The notes under the pieces are model-generated. The model had not been told where the DNA came from and searched no databases. It worked only from the letters and a program-made list of their open reading frames with translations. This document shows, piece after piece, positions 7,809-18,136 of a stretch of DNA of 63,936 nt (positions within the stretch are counted from its first letter, which is position 1; every line of letters starts with the position of its first letter). The position numbers and the translations under genes are program-made. Source of the stretch: an uncultured Flavobacterium sp. (GTDB taxonomy: Bacteria; Bacteroidota; Bacteroidia; Flavobacteriales; Flavobacteriaceae); contig CAJXSU010000006.1 in the NCBI GenBank assembly GCA_913061465.1, positions 1-63,936 on the forward strand. The letters run 5' to 3'.

Positions 7809-8996
7809 ATGGCACATCCATTATCGAATAGAATAAATAGCCTCCCTGTTTCGCAAACATTGGCTATGGCAGCAAAGGCAAGAGAGTTAAAAGCTGCAGG
7901 TAAAGACATCATTAGTTTAAGTCTAGGGGAACCAGACTTTAATACACCAGACTTTATTAAAGACGCAGCTGTAGAAGCGATCAATCAAGATTATAATTCT
8001 TACACTCCTGTAGATGGGTATGGAGAACTGAAAGAAGCTATCTGCACAAAATTTAAAAGAGATAATAATCTAGACTATAAACCCAATCAAATTGTAGTTT
8101 CAACAGGAGCAAAGCAATCTATTGCAAATGTAGCTCAAGTACTTCTTAATCCTGGAGACGAAGTACTATTGCCGGCTCCATATTGGGTAAGTTACTCTGC
8201 AATAGCAATTTTATGCGAAGCAACTTTTGTAGAAATACCTTCCTCCATAGATACAGATTTTAAAATTACACCAGAACAGCTAGAGGCGTCTATTACGCCT
8301 AAAACAAAAATGGTGTTTTTTAATTCTCCTAATAATCCTAGCGGAACAATTTATACGGAAGAAGAATACAAGGCTTTAGCAAAAGTTTTGGAAAAATATC
8401 CTCAAATATATGTTCTTTCTGATGAGATTTACGAACATATTAATTACAATAACCCAACCTTTAGTTTTGCTGCTATAGATAATATGTTTGATAGAACTAT
8501 AACAGTAAATGGTCTTGCAAAAGCTTTTGCAATGACTGGTTGGAGAATTGGTTATATTGGAGCACCAGAATGGATTGCAAAAGCGTGCACGAAAATGCAA
8601 GGACAAATTACTTCTGGTACAAATTGTATTGCACAAAGAGCTGCTATAACTGCAGTATTAGCTCCAGTTTCTAAAGTACAATACATGGTAGACGAGTTTA
8701 AATCTCGAAGAGATATTGTTTTAGAACTTCTTGGTAAAATAGAAGGAATCAAATTAAATATACCAGATGGTGCTTTTTATGTTTTTCCTGATATTTCCTA
8801 TTTCTTTGGAAAAAGTATTAAAGGAAAATACATTAAAGATGCAAATGAGTTTTCTTTATTTCTGCTTGAAGAAGCAGGTGTAGCATCTGTAACGGGAGCT
8901 GCTTTTGGAGCTCCAAATTGTATTAGACTATCTTACGCTGCATCTGAAAGTGTTCTTAGAGAAGCAATTGATCGCATACAAAAAGCGCTTCAGTAA
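7809..8996 (+). CDS. Pyridoxal-phosphate aminotransferase, aspartate aminotransferase type
   Basis: A 395-residue fold-type I, class I aminotransferase. Visible are SLGEPDFNTPDFI near residue 38, the FNSPNNPSG block that holds the conserved Asn, LSDEIYEHINY, and the Schiff-base lysine Lys238 in NGLAKAFAMTGWRIGY. C-terminal RLSYAAS carries the substrate-carboxylate Arg. It most likely interconverts aspartate and oxaloacetate (AspC subgroup I-gamma), but related enzymes use other amino acids, including prephenate/arogenate, so the substrate is not certain. It has no signal peptide and lies 26 bases after the desaturase on the same strand. Confidence 0.9.
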   Translation: MAHPLSNRINSLPVSQTLAMAAKARELKAAGKDIISLSLGEPDFNTPDFIKDAAVEAINQDYNSYTPVDGYGELKEAICTKFKRDNNLDYKPNQIVVSTGAKQSIANVAQVLLNPGDEVLLPAPYWVSYSAIAILCEATFVEIPSSIDTDFKITPEQLEASITPKTKMVFFNSPNNPSGTIYTEEEYKALAKVLEKYPQIYVLSDEIYEHINYNNPTFSFAAIDNMFDRTITVNGLAKAFAMTGWRIGYIGAPEWIAKACTKMQGQITSGTNCIAQRAAITAVLAPVSKVQYMVDEFKSRRDIVLELLGKIEGIKLNIPDGAFYVFPDISYFFGKSIKGKYIKDANEFSLFLLEEAGVASVTGAAFGAPNCIRLSYAASESVLREAIDRIQKALQ

Positions 8997-9036
8997 AACT
9001 GTTAAGCAACGACAATTAGCTTCTAATTAATTTACA

Positions 9037-9069
9037 TAAAAAAACCGCACTCATAAAATACAAATGCGG
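9037..9069 (-). terminator. Rho-independent terminator of the dcw operon
   Basis: Read leftward, CCGCA and TGCGG form a 5-bp GC-rich stem with a 15-base loop, followed at once by a run of seven T. It lies 25 bases past the ftsZ stop. The rightward strand has no T-run after the stem, so it serves only the leftward transcript. Confidence 0.65.
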
Positions 9070-9094
9070 CAGGGATAATTAGGGTTAAATTTTT

Positions 9095-11011
9095 CTAATC
9101 TACATTATCATGAAGAAAAGAATTGTTAGACTTTAATTGAATATCTTCATTGTCATCAGTTGCTAAACTCGTTTTAGACTTACTAATAGTTGAGCCTGCA
9201 TCATCTAAACTTATTCCTAACCTCTTATATGCTGGCTGGCGCTCTATATCATCTATGTTTTTATTCAGTTGATCTGTAAACTTATAATTGAATCCTTTCA
9301 TCTTATTTCGTCTATCCTCAGCCCGCTTTTGAAGTTCTGTAATGGTAAGACTTAATGGTGAAACCTCTTCACTAGTTGCAGCTATTTCATTAATTTCTGA
9401 CTGTGGAAGTGATGTTTTTAGTTCAAATTGAAGTTCCTCTTCAACCTCTTTTTCAGCTTTAGTTATAGAAGAACTTTTACCAATAGTTGGTTGGATATCA
9501 AAATCTTCTAATACATGTCTCTTTAGAGTAGCTTCATCGTTTTCTAATATAATTTCCTGAGCATCATTAACTTCTAAATTTAAAATTTCTGTTGTTAATT
9601 CAAAGCGAGTATTAACATCATCTATTTTAATTTCTTCATTGGTATTTAAAGGAAGATCAAATAATAAATCTGCTTGAATTTCTTGTGGTTCTTCAACAAC
9701 TTTTTCTTCAATTTCTGGTGTAGTGTTGGTGATAATAAAATCTTCTTCAGAAATAGTCTCAGAATAAATTTCATCATAAATAACAACACTATTTTTAATA
9801 AATTCAGAAGTAGGAATTAAATCCATTTGAACTTCATCGTTGATCTGTGAGTTCTCAATTTCATCTTCAGTTTCTAATACATGTATTATCTTCTTTTCAA
9901 AATTGCTATTTGTCTCTTTTGCGTGGGAAGATTTAGATACATTGTCAGTTGAAAAGTCATAGGTAGCTTTTTGCTCATCTTCAAGGGTATGAACTATTTT
10001 CTTTGCTTCTGTATTTATAATATTATTTTGCTGGTCAGCAGCAAACCCTGTGGCAACAATTGTAACAGATATAGCATCACCTAATTCGTGATCTTCACCA
10101 ATTCCCATAATAATATTAGCTTCAAAACCAGCCTCTGCTTGGATAAAATCATTTATCTCTCCAATCTCATCTAGTGTTACTTCATTTACTCCAGAAACAA
10201 TTAATAATAAAACGTTTTTGGCGCCTGTAATTTTATTATCGTTTAATAAAGGAGAATCTAATGCTTTTACTATCGCGTTCTTAGCTCGTGAAGTACCTGA
10301 TTCTTTAGCGGACCCCATAATGGCAGTTCCACTTTTAGAAAGTACAGTTTTTGCATCATGTAAATCTATGTTTTGTTTGTAGTGGTGTGTTATTACCTCT
10401 GCAATACCTCTTGCCGCAGTAGACAAAACCTCATCAGCCTTCGAAAACCCTGCTTTAAACCCAAGATTTCCATATACCTCCCTTAACTTATTATTATTTA
10501 TAACGATTAAAGAATCTACATTACTTCGTAATTGATCAATTCCTACTTGCGCTTGTGTAGATCGCATTCTTCCTTCAAACTGAAAAGGCATTGTAACAAT
10601 TCCAACAGTAAGAATATCCATGTCTTTAGCAACTTTAGCTATGATTGGTGCAGCTCCTGTACCTGTACCACCTCCCATTCCAGCTGTGATAAACACCATT
10701 TTAGTTTGGGTGTTTAACATCTCTTGAATTTCCTTAATACTCTCTTTTGCAGCTTGTTCTCCTACCTCTGGATTAGCTCCAGCACCGAGTCCTGAAGTTA
10801 AATCAACTCCTAATTGAATTTTATTTGGAATTGAACTGTTTTCTAATGCTTGTGCATCTGTATTACAGATGACAAAATCTACCCCTTTGATGTCTTGCTG
10901 ATACATATGATTAACAGCATTACTTCCTCCACCACCTACTCCAATTACTTTTATTGTATTGGACTGTGATTTAGGCATATCAAATAAAATGTTATCGAAT
11001 TCTGTACTCAT
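9095..11011 (-). CDS. ftsZ: Cell division protein FtsZ (long-tailed)
   Basis: Tubulin-like GTPase that forms the Z-ring. The nucleotide site is complete: VIGVGGGGSNAVNHM (22-36) and the tubulin signature GGGTGTG (113-119). The GTPase and C-terminal core end near residue 330. About 300 more residues follow, an acidic, low-complexity linker closed by a conserved segment that ends SNNSFLHDNVD. The total of 638 residues is far longer than the roughly 390 of most bacteria but normal for Flavobacteriaceae. The AYKRLGISLDD block near the end probably acts as the contact for FtsA or another anchor. It is the last gene of the dcw operon, 44 bases after ftsA, with a terminator downstream. Confidence 0.97.
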   Translation of the reverse strand: MSTEFDNILFDMPKSQSNTIKVIGVGGGGSNAVNHMYQQDIKGVDFVICNTDAQALENSSIPNKIQLGVDLTSGLGAGANPEVGEQAAKESIKEIQEMLNTQTKMVFITAGMGGGTGTGAAPIIAKVAKDMDILTVGIVTMPFQFEGRMRSTQAQVGIDQLRSNVDSLIVINNNKLREVYGNLGFKAGFSKADEVLSTAARGIAEVITHHYKQNIDLHDAKTVLSKSGTAIMGSAKESGTSRAKNAIVKALDSPLLNDNKITGAKNVLLLIVSGVNEVTLDEIGEINDFIQAEAGFEANIIMGIGEDHELGDAISVTIVATGFAADQQNNIINTEAKKIVHTLEDEQKATYDFSTDNVSKSSHAKETNSNFEKKIIHVLETEDEIENSQINDEVQMDLIPTSEFIKNSVVIYDEIYSETISEEDFIITNTTPEIEEKVVEEPQEIQADLLFDLPLNTNEEIKIDDVNTRFELTTEILNLEVNDAQEIILENDEATLKRHVLEDFDIQPTIGKSSSITKAEKEVEEELQFELKTSLPQSEINEIAATSEEVSPLSLTITELQKRAEDRRNKMKGFNYKFTDQLNKNIDDIERQPAYKRLGISLDDAGSTISKSKTSLATDDNEDIQLKSNNSFLHDNVD

Positions 11012-11055
11012 AAAAATAACTTTTTTATTTTGTTGGTTTATATATTCTTTTCTAA

Positions 11056-12375
11056 TTACTCTGCGTTGTCTAAAAACTCTTTCAATCCGTCTGTAAACTT
11101 GTCAAAGAAAGATTTCTTTTTAATTTTTGGCTTTACCTCTAATTCTTGCTCTGCGAACTCCTCTTCATTTTTTTCAGAAATATCAGCTTCATCCTGCTCC
11201 CTTTCCTCTTTTGATTGATTTTCTAAACCTTGCATTAATAACCCTACTGCCGTAGCGTATGAAGGGCTAGATAAATCATCATCAGAGTTTCCAGCTAGAT
11301 GCTCGTTAGGATATCCTATTCTAGCATCCATTCCTGTAATATACTCCACCAATTGCCTCAAATGCTTCAACTGAGAACCTCCTCCTGTTAAAACAATTCC
11401 AGCAATTAATTTTCTTTTTTGTGTTTCGTGACCATAGTTTTTTATTTCTAAATAAACATGCTCTATAATTTCTTGAACTCTAGCGTGAATAATTTTAGAG
11501 AGATTTTTAAGCGTAATTTCTTTAGGCTCTCTCCCTCTTAATCCTGGAATAGAAACTATTTCTGTCTCCTTATTTTCTCCTGGCCAAGCAGATCCAAATT
11601 TTATCTTTAACAATTCGGCTTGTTTTTCAATTATTGAGCATCCTTCTTTGATATCTTCTGTAATCACGTTTCCACCAAATGGAATTACAGCTGTATGACG
11701 AATAACACCATCTTTAAAAATTGCTAAGTCTGTTGTTCCTCCACCTATATCAATTAAAGCAACACCTGCCTCTTTTTCCTCCTGACTAAGAACTGCTGAA
11801 GCAGAGGCTAAAGGCTCTAAAGTAATGTCTGATAAATCTAAACCTGCACTTTTTACGCAGCGTCCAATATTCCTTATGGAAGAAACTTGACCAACGACTA
11901 CATGAAAATTTGCTTCTAACCTTCCACCGTACATCCCTATGGGTTCTTTAATTTCAGACTGACTGTCAACTTTAAAATCTTGAGGTAAAACATGAAGAAT
12001 TTGCTCACCAGGAAGCATGACTAGCTTATGCACTTGATTGACCAAATTTTCAATATCGTTTTCGTCTATAACTTCATCTGCATTTGATCTTGTTATATAA
12101 TCACTATGATGTAAACTTCTGATGTGTTGACCAGCTATACCGACAACAACATCTTCAATTTTTTGACCAGATACACCCTCAGATTCTTCAACTGATTGTT
12201 GTATAGATTGAATCGTCTGAGTGATATTGCTCACTACACCTCTTTTTACCCCTAAACTTTTTGCCTTACCGATTCCTAAAACCTCAAGTTTTCCATATTC
12301 ATTTTTGAGTCCAATCATAGCCACAATCTTTGTTGTACCTATATCTAATCCAACGGCTATTTTATTATTTTCCAT
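11056..12375 (-). CDS. ftsA: Cell division protein FtsA
   Basis: Actin-like ATPase that tethers FtsZ to the membrane. The 439-residue protein has the phosphate-1 motif VGLDIGTTKIVAMIG (8-22), the phosphate-2 block ALIDIGGGTTDLAIF near 206, and an adenosine-motif region GIVLTGGGSQLKHL. After an acidic linker (EEREQDEADISEKNEEEF) it ends with KKSFFDKFTDGLKEFL, an amphipathic helix of the type that targets FtsA to membrane. Its start overlaps the end of ftsQ by 11 bases, which suggests translational coupling. Confidence 0.96.
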   Translation of the reverse strand: MENNKIAVGLDIGTTKIVAMIGLKNEYGKLEVLGIGKAKSLGVKRGVVSNITQTIQSIQQSVEESEGVSGQKIEDVVVGIAGQHIRSLHHSDYITRSNADEVIDENDIENLVNQVHKLVMLPGEQILHVLPQDFKVDSQSEIKEPIGMYGGRLEANFHVVVGQVSSIRNIGRCVKSAGLDLSDITLEPLASASAVLSQEEKEAGVALIDIGGGTTDLAIFKDGVIRHTAVIPFGGNVITEDIKEGCSIIEKQAELLKIKFGSAWPGENKETEIVSIPGLRGREPKEITLKNLSKIIHARVQEIIEHVYLEIKNYGHETQKRKLIAGIVLTGGGSQLKHLRQLVEYITGMDARIGYPNEHLAGNSDDDLSSPSYATAVGLLMQGLENQSKEEREQDEADISEKNEEEFAEQELEVKPKIKKKSFFDKFTDGLKEFLDNAE

Positions 12376-13108
12376 ATCCTGTTATTTTTTCACCAACAAC
12401 TTGATTGTGATATTTAATATTTATGGTTTTATATTTATGTATAGTACTGTCTAAAAATACTTTGCTATAAAACGCTTTTAATTTTTTTATTTTACTGTCT
12501 ATTTCAGTCAAATCACCAAAATTAATTCTATAATTACCACTTCTAACGGTAAACATATATTCATTTTGAGCCCTTAATTCGATTCCAATAATTTCTTTAC
12601 TTAAGAAATCGTCATCAACTATTTTGTTAAGTAGAACAATCAGGCTTGAGACTTCTTTTTCATTACTAATTCCAGAAATTACTGGAACTCTAGCTGAATA
12701 ATTTTCAGAAATTGGAACCTTTACTGCTTGCGAATCAACATAGTAAGACGAATTACCATTGAGTATTCTAGCAATAGGCTCTCTTTGTTTAATAACTGTA
12801 TTTAAATTCCCATCTACGGTGATAAAAAGTGAAACTTTTTCAACATATGGGCTTTCTAAAACCTGCTCTTCTAACTTATATAAATCTATTACAGATTTTG
12901 CTTGTTTTTTTACTATTGCATTGTTTTGTATTAACAATTTATTAACTATTTCTTCTGTTAAAAAATAAGGTTCATTTGATTGAAATTTAACAACTGATTT
13001 AGTGATGGTTTGTTGTGAATTTCTTTGGTTAGAAAAACCATATAAAAAACCTATACCCCCCAGTAAAATAGGAAGAAAAATGTATTTTAAAATTTTTTTT
13101 AACTTCAT
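12365..13108 (-). CDS. ftsQ: Cell division protein FtsQ/DivIB
   Basis: A 247-residue bitopic division protein. One transmembrane helix lies at about residues 7-25 (ILKYIFLPILLGGIGFLYGF). The POTRA/FtsQ region follows, with VEKVSLFITVDGNLNTVIKQREPIARI typical of FtsQ (about residues 94-120, described here as separate blocks SLFITVDG and QREPIARI). Sequence conservation is low as usual in this family, so operon position between murC and ftsA is a strong part of the call. The start overlaps murC by 4 bases (ATGA). Confidence 0.9.
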   Translation of the reverse strand: MKLKKILKYIFLPILLGGIGFLYGFSNQRNSQQTITKSVVKFQSNEPYFLTEEIVNKLLIQNNAIVKKQAKSVIDLYKLEEQVLESPYVEKVSLFITVDGNLNTVIKQREPIARILNGNSSYYVDSQAVKVPISENYSARVPVISGISNEKEVSSLIVLLNKIVDDDFLSKEIIGIELRAQNEYMFTVRSGNYRINFGDLTEIDSKIKKLKAFYSKVFLDSTIHKYKTINIKYHNQVVGEKITGYGK

Positions 13109-14451
13109 GATTTATATGCTAAAATTAATTCTGTTTTAACATGATCTACCATCTTTCCAATGTCTCCTGCACCCAACATTACCACAATAGTAGCTTCCGA
13201 ATTTTTAATATCTTTTACTAAATTATTTTTGTGTGTGATTTTTTTATTCTTGTTAAGAATTTTTTCAAGTAGCCATAAAGATGTAACACCTTCAATTGGT
13301 AATTCTCTAGCTGGATATATATCTAATAATAATATTTCATCAAACTGAGCTAAAGCCACCCCAAAATCTTCAACAAAATCTTTAGTTCTCGAAAATAAAT
13401 GGGGTTGGAATATTACCACGTTTTTTTGTGTTGGATACAACTCTTTAATAGAATCATAAACCACATTGATTTCTGTTGGGTGATGTGCGTAATCATCTAT
13501 TAAAGTAAGTGTATCTGTTTTTATCTTATAAGAAAAACGTCTCTCTACACCCTTAAAACTTTTTAATGATTTTTTAATACTTTCTAGAGAAATTCCATAA
13601 GAATCTGCCATTGCTATAGCTGCCAAAGCATTCATCATGTTATGTTTTCCTGGTAATGAAAATTCTATATCAGAAATGTGGTTATTTGGTGTTGTAACAT
13701 CAAAAGTATAGTATCCGTTAGCTCGATTAATGTTTGTTATTTGATAATCTGCGTCTTCATTTAAAGCATAACTTAATCCTTCAACACCCGTGCCTTTAGC
13801 AACAATTAAAATATCTGACACTTGATTAGCAAATTTTTTAAAAGAGTGCACCAATGAAGTGTGCTCTCCATAAATGTCTAAATGGTCTGCGTCCATAGAA
13901 GTGATACAGGCAATATTTGGCGATAATTTTAAAAAAGATTGATCAAACTCATCTGCTTCTACAACCGAGATTTCTTCAGCACCAAAAATTAAGTTAGAGT
14001 GATAGTTTTCGGAAATACCCCCTAAAAAACTTGTCGCTTTATAGGGTTGCATAATATGCCCTAGTATCGCCGAAGTTGTTGTTTTTCCGTGAGTACCTGC
14101 GACTGCAAAACAAAAGGTATTCTTGGTTATTAATCCTAGCACCTCTGCACGCTTCATTATTTGAAAACCTTGATCTTTAAAAAAAATTAATTCTAAATGA
14201 TCAGACTTAACGGCTGGAGTATAAACTACTAATGTGTTTTTTTTATTCTGAAATGTTTTTGGGATTAATGCTACACAATCATTGAAATGAATTTGAATTC
14301 CATTTTTTTCTAAATTAGATGTAATCTCAGTTTTAGTTTTATCATACCCCGCAACCTGTTTTTCTATTTTAGAAAAATATCTAGCTAAAGCACTCATACC
14401 GATACCTCCTATACCAATAAAATAGACATTATGTATTTCTTTTAATCTCAA
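13105..14451 (-). CDS. murC: UDP-N-acetylmuramate--L-alanine ligase MurC
   Basis: Adds L-alanine to UDP-MurNAc in the first amino-acid step of peptidoglycan precursor synthesis. The 448-residue protein shows the N-terminal UDP-binding Rossmann motif [13 protein letters not shown] (11-23), the ATP P-loop [12 protein letters not shown] near 117, EADEFDQSF (metal-binding region) and [10 protein letters not shown] typical of MurC. Length is normal. It overlaps murG upstream and ftsQ downstream by 4 bases each. Confidence 0.97.
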   Translation of the reverse strand: MRLKEIHNVYFIGIGGIGMSALARYFSKIEKQVAGYDKTKTEITSNLEKNGIQIHFNDCVALIPKTFQNKKNTLVVYTPAVKSDHLELIFFKDQGFQIMKRAEVLGLITKNTFCFAVAGTHGKTTTSAILGHIMQPYKATSFLGGISENYHSNLIFGAEEISVVEADEFDQSFLKLSPNIACITSMDADHLDIYGEHTSLVHSFKKFANQVSDILIVAKGTGVEGLSYALNEDADYQITNINRANGYYTFDVTTPNNHISDIEFSLPGKHNMMNALAAIAMADSYGISLESIKKSLKSFKGVERRFSYKIKTDTLTLIDDYAHHPTEINVVYDSIKELYPTQKNVVIFQPHLFSRTKDFVEDFGVALAQFDEILLLDIYPARELPIEGVTSLWLLEKILNKNKKITHKNNLVKDIKNSEATIVVMLGAGDIGKMVDHVKTELILAYKS

Positions 14452-15548
14452 AGTCCCACTAATTTTTCTACCTGATTTATAATTTTATACGTTGCATTTG
14501 GCAATGCTAATTCTTTTATACTCTGACTCAAACTCTCCTGCTTTCCTTCATCTTTTAACAATGTTTCAAAAACAATTGGAAACGTATCTAATTCATTCTC
14601 TTTTAACAAAATAGCACCATGTTTTACTTCGATGGATTTTGCATTTTTTGTTTGATGGTCTTCAGCAACATTTGGTGATGGAATAAAAATACTTGGTTTA
14701 CCTACGATACATAATTCAGAAACAGAGCTTGCACCAGCTCTCGAAATAATAATATCTGCTGCTGCATATGCCAAATCCATTTTATTAATAAACGCATGAA
14801 TATGAATATTTTCTTCTTGAGCATATTTTTTATACTCATCATAATATAATTTACCACATTGCCATAGTAACTGAATGTTATGTTTTTTAAAAAAAGAAAT
14901 ATTCTTCTCAATTAATTGATTTATTTTTCTGGCTCCTAAGCTCCCACCCAACACAAGCACAGTTGTTATTTTTACTTTTAACTTAAAAAGTTTATGGGCC
15001 TCTTGAATCTTTTCTTTTTGATGAATAGTTAATAGACTAGCCCTTACTGGGTTTCCTGTTTTTACAATTTTTTTCTTTGGGAAAAATCGCTCTAATCCAT
15101 CATAAGCAACACAAATTACTGAAGCATTCTTACTAAGTAATTTATTGGTTATTCCAGGATAAGAATTCTGCTCTTGAATTAGTGTTGGGATTTTTTTAAT
15201 ATTTGCCATAATTAAAGTTGGACCACTAGCAAAGCCTCCTGTCCCTATGACTACGTCTGGCTTGAATTTTCTTATTATCTTCTCTGCTTTAAATAAACTA
15301 TGGATAAGTTTACACGGAAATAATAAATTCTTTAACGTTAATTTTCTTTGAATTCCAGAAATCCATAATCCAATAATTTGATATCCCGCTTGAGGAACTT
15401 TTTCCATTTCCATTTTATCCTTGGCTCCAACAAAAAGAAATTTTGCTTCTGGATATCTAACCTTTAATTCATTTGCAATAGCAATTGCAGGATATATATG
15501 CCCACCTGTTCCACCTCCACTAATAAGAATGTTAACCGATTGCTTCAT
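14448..15548 (-). CDS. murG: Lipid II synthase MurG (N-acetylglucosaminyltransferase)
   Basis: Transfers GlcNAc from UDP-GlcNAc to lipid I on the cytoplasmic membrane face. The 366-residue GT-B (family GT28) enzyme shows the N-terminal G-loop [16 protein letters not shown] (10-25), [16 protein letters not shown] and, in the C-terminal half, [11 protein letters not shown] and the donor-site [12 protein letters not shown]. Its start overlaps the end of ftsW by 17 bases. Confidence 0.97.
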   Translation of the reverse strand: MKQSVNILISGGGTGGHIYPAIAIANELKVRYPEAKFLFVGAKDKMEMEKVPQAGYQIIGLWISGIQRKLTLKNLLFPCKLIHSLFKAEKIIRKFKPDVVIGTGGFASGPTLIMANIKKIPTLIQEQNSYPGITNKLLSKNASVICVAYDGLERFFPKKKIVKTGNPVRASLLTIHQKEKIQEAHKLFKLKVKITTVLVLGGSLGARKINQLIEKNISFFKKHNIQLLWQCGKLYYDEYKKYAQEENIHIHAFINKMDLAYAAADIIISRAGASSVSELCIVGKPSIFIPSPNVAEDHQTKNAKSIEVKHGAILLKENELDTFPIVFETLLKDEGKQESLSQSIKELALPNATYKIINQVEKLVGL

Positions 15549-16719
15549 GTAAAATATCTAAAGGATTATCATCTAAAATTGTTTCTTCTGTTTCTGCCTT
15601 GGATGCACTGACACTTAAAATCATTCCCAGAGCAAAGCAAGTCATCCAAATAGAGGTACCTCCACTACTAATTAGTGGTAATGTTTGGCCTGTTACCGGA
15701 AATAAATTTGTAGCAACTGCCATATTAATTCCGGCTTGAAATATGATGGGTAATCCAACCCCAACAACGAGAAGGGTTCCAAATATTGTTGTTGCTTTTT
15801 TAACTATAATAAATATTCTAAATAATAATAAGAAGTAAACAAATACGATAAGAGCGGCTCCCACTAGTCCGTATTCTTCAACTATAATTGCGTAAATAAA
15901 ATCTGAAGATGATTGTGGTAGAAAATTTTTCTGAATACTTTTTCCAGGTCCTTTTCCTAAAATTCCTCCAGTAGCAATTGCTATTTTTGCTTTCTCTACC
16001 TGGTATGCTTCTTGTCCATCAGAATTAGAAAAATTTTCTATTCTATTTCCCCATGTATTTACCCGATTGGGCATGGCATCTGGAAAAGCTTTTGCTATTA
16101 AAATAAATAGTGCCAATACTAGAAAACCTACACCCAAAATATACCCAATGTATTTAAGCGGATAACCACCAACAAAGGCTACAACTAAAATCATGAAAAA
16201 TATGATTGCTGTTGTAGAGAAGTTTGCTGGCAGAATAAGCATTAAGATTAAAGCAACTGGCACCCACAATTGCAATAAACTTTCTTTAAAAATAATTTTT
16301 AACCCTTTATTCTTAGCTAAATATCTGGCAGTGTAAACCATTAACACTAAGCCTGCAAGTGTAGAGGTTTGAAAACCTACTCCAATAAATGGAATCCTAA
16401 TCCACCTACTTGCATAAGCTCCACCTATAGTTGTTCCTTGAGCTAACGTATAAATTAGCAAGAAAAATACAATGGGTAAAAGTAATACTGAGCCCCCACT
16501 AAAATACCTGTAGGGGATTTTGTGGACTGCATAAATAATAGCAAATCCCATAATTAACAAAACAACATGTTTTATCAAGTAACCTAGTGTAGAACCTCCA
16601 ACAATACTTACTAAGTTTGCGCTAGCACTATAAACAGGCATAAAAGAAAATAACGCTAAAATGGCTACTAAAGCCCAAATAGTTCTATCCCCCTTAATAT
16701 GTTTAAAAATTACTTTCAC
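15532..16719 (-). CDS. ftsW: Septal peptidoglycan glycosyltransferase FtsW (SEDS)
   Basis: Polytopic SEDS-family enzyme that polymerises lipid II at the septum together with FtsI. The 395 residues contain about ten membrane segments beginning at residue 14. Family motifs include GARSWI-like [12 protein letters not shown] near residue 100, the [14 protein letters not shown] loop and [17 protein letters not shown] near the C-terminus. The short C-terminal tail is acidic ([13 protein letters not shown]). RodA is the alternative, but the dcw position next to murD and murG favours FtsW. Confidence 0.94.
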   Translation of the reverse strand: MKVIFKHIKGDRTIWALVAILALFSFMPVYSASANLVSIVGGSTLGYLIKHVVLLIMGFAIIYAVHKIPYRYFSGGSVLLLPIVFFLLIYTLAQGTTIGGAYASRWIRIPFIGVGFQTSTLAGLVLMVYTARYLAKNKGLKIIFKESLLQLWVPVALILMLILPANFSTTAIIFFMILVVAFVGGYPLKYIGYILGVGFLVLALFILIAKAFPDAMPNRVNTWGNRIENFSNSDGQEAYQVEKAKIAIATGGILGKGPGKSIQKNFLPQSSSDFIYAIIVEEYGLVGAALIVFVYFLLLFRIFIIVKKATTIFGTLLVVGVGLPIIFQAGINMAVATNLFPVTGQTLPLISSGGTSIWMTCFALGMILSVSASKAETEETILDDNPLDILHEAIG

Positions 16720-16765
16720 CTTCCTTTTTTATTGTTTCTGCAAAGCAGAATTATTTATAAATTAT

Positions 16766-18100
16766 TTACAAGCTTCTTACAGCGTTTTTAAATTGACGTC
16801 CTCTATCTTCATAGTTCTCAAACAAATCAAAACTTGCACATGCTGGAGACAACAATACGGTATCTCCTGGTTGAGACAATTTGTAAGCAACTTTAACTGC
16901 TTCTTCTGCTCCTGCAGTTTCAATCATCATGTCTACAACATTATAAAAAACAGCCTTTAATTTTTCGTTGTCTTCACCTAAACAAACGATAGCTTTTACT
17001 TTCTCTCTAACTAAAGGCAATAAATCTTCATAGTCATTACCTTTATCTACACCTCCAACAATCCAAACCGTGGATTGTTCCATGCATTCTAATGCATAGA
17101 AAGTAGCATTAACATTTGTAGCTTTTGAATCATTAATAAACTGAACACCATTCACTTTTTGCACATTCTCTAGTCGATGCTCAGCCCCTTCAAAATTTGC
17201 CAAACTATCCTTTATTGACTGACTTCTTACATTTAATAATTGAGACGCCAAGGCTGATGCCATGGTGTTTTTTACATTATGTTTTCCTTGTAACTTTAGA
17301 TTAGATATACTCATACTAAATTCTTCTTTTTTTAATTTTATTACTATTGTATCTTTTTTTAAAAATGCTCCATGATTAACTTCTTTTTGTATAGAAAAAG
17401 GAATTAATTGAGCATTAATAATGTGATTATTTATCCATTTATTTATAGTGTTGTCATCTGCATCATATATCAAAAAATCATCTTTGGTTTGATTTTTTGT
17501 GATTCTAAATTTTGAAGCGACATAGTTGTTGAAATCATTTTCATATCGATCTAAATGATCGGGACTAATATTAGTTATTATCGCAATATGGGGTCTAAAA
17601 TTTATGATTCCATCCAATTGAAAACTACTCAACTCTATTACATAACTATCAAAGTTTTGTTCTGAAACTTGTTGAGCGAAACTATTTCCAATATTGCCTG
17701 CAATACCAACATTTATATTTGCTGCCTTTAGCAGGTGATTTGTTATAAGTGAAGTTGTTGTTTTACCGTTAGATCCAGTAATTCCAATAATAGTTGCCTT
17801 CGTATATTGAGATGCTAACTCAATTTCAGAAATTACTGAAACTTTATTCGCTAACAACTCCTTAACAATAGAGACATTATCGGGAATACCCGGACTTTTA
17901 ACAACTAAATCAGCATTTAAAATTATAGGGGTTGAATGCTGATGTTCTTCAAAATTTATTTCATGATGTAAAAGAACTTTTTTATATTTTTTTGCAATAC
18001 TTCCGCTGTCTGAAACAAAAATCTGGTATCCTTTTTGTTTTCCCAAAATAGCGGCTCCAACACCACTTTCACCTCCACCAAGTATGACTAATCTTTTCAT
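16766..18100 (-). CDS. murD: UDP-N-acetylmuramoyl-L-alanine--D-glutamate ligase MurD
   Basis: Adds D-glutamate to UDP-MurNAc-L-Ala. The 444-residue protein carries LGGGESGVGAAILG (7-20) in the UDP-binding domain, ATP motif GITGSNGKTTTSLI near 107, NISPDHLDRY, INDSKATNVNA and C-terminal LLSPACASFDLFENYEDRG, all typical of MurD. It lies 36 bases after mraY and 46 bases before ftsW. Confidence 0.97.
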   Translation of the reverse strand: MKRLVILGGGESGVGAAILGKQKGYQIFVSDSGSIAKKYKKVLLHHEINFEEHQHSTPIILNADLVVKSPGIPDNVSIVKELLANKVSVISEIELASQYTKATIIGITGSNGKTTTSLITNHLLKAANINVGIAGNIGNSFAQQVSEQNFDSYVIELSSFQLDGIINFRPHIAIITNISPDHLDRYENDFNNYVASKFRITKNQTKDDFLIYDADDNTINKWINNHIINAQLIPFSIQKEVNHGAFLKKDTIVIKLKKEEFSMSISNLKLQGKHNVKNTMASALASQLLNVRSQSIKDSLANFEGAEHRLENVQKVNGVQFINDSKATNVNATFYALECMEQSTVWIVGGVDKGNDYEDLLPLVREKVKAIVCLGEDNEKLKAVFYNVVDMMIETAGAEEAVKVAYKLSQPGDTVLLSPACASFDLFENYEDRGRQFKNAVRSL

Positions 18101-18136
18101 TATTTATTGTTTCCTATATTCTTAGGAATGGTAATA

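Noticed and set aside
16661..16960. 99-codon rightward frame across the ftsW-murD junction
   Set aside because: Antisense to two well-identified genes; Cys/Phe-rich shadow composition.
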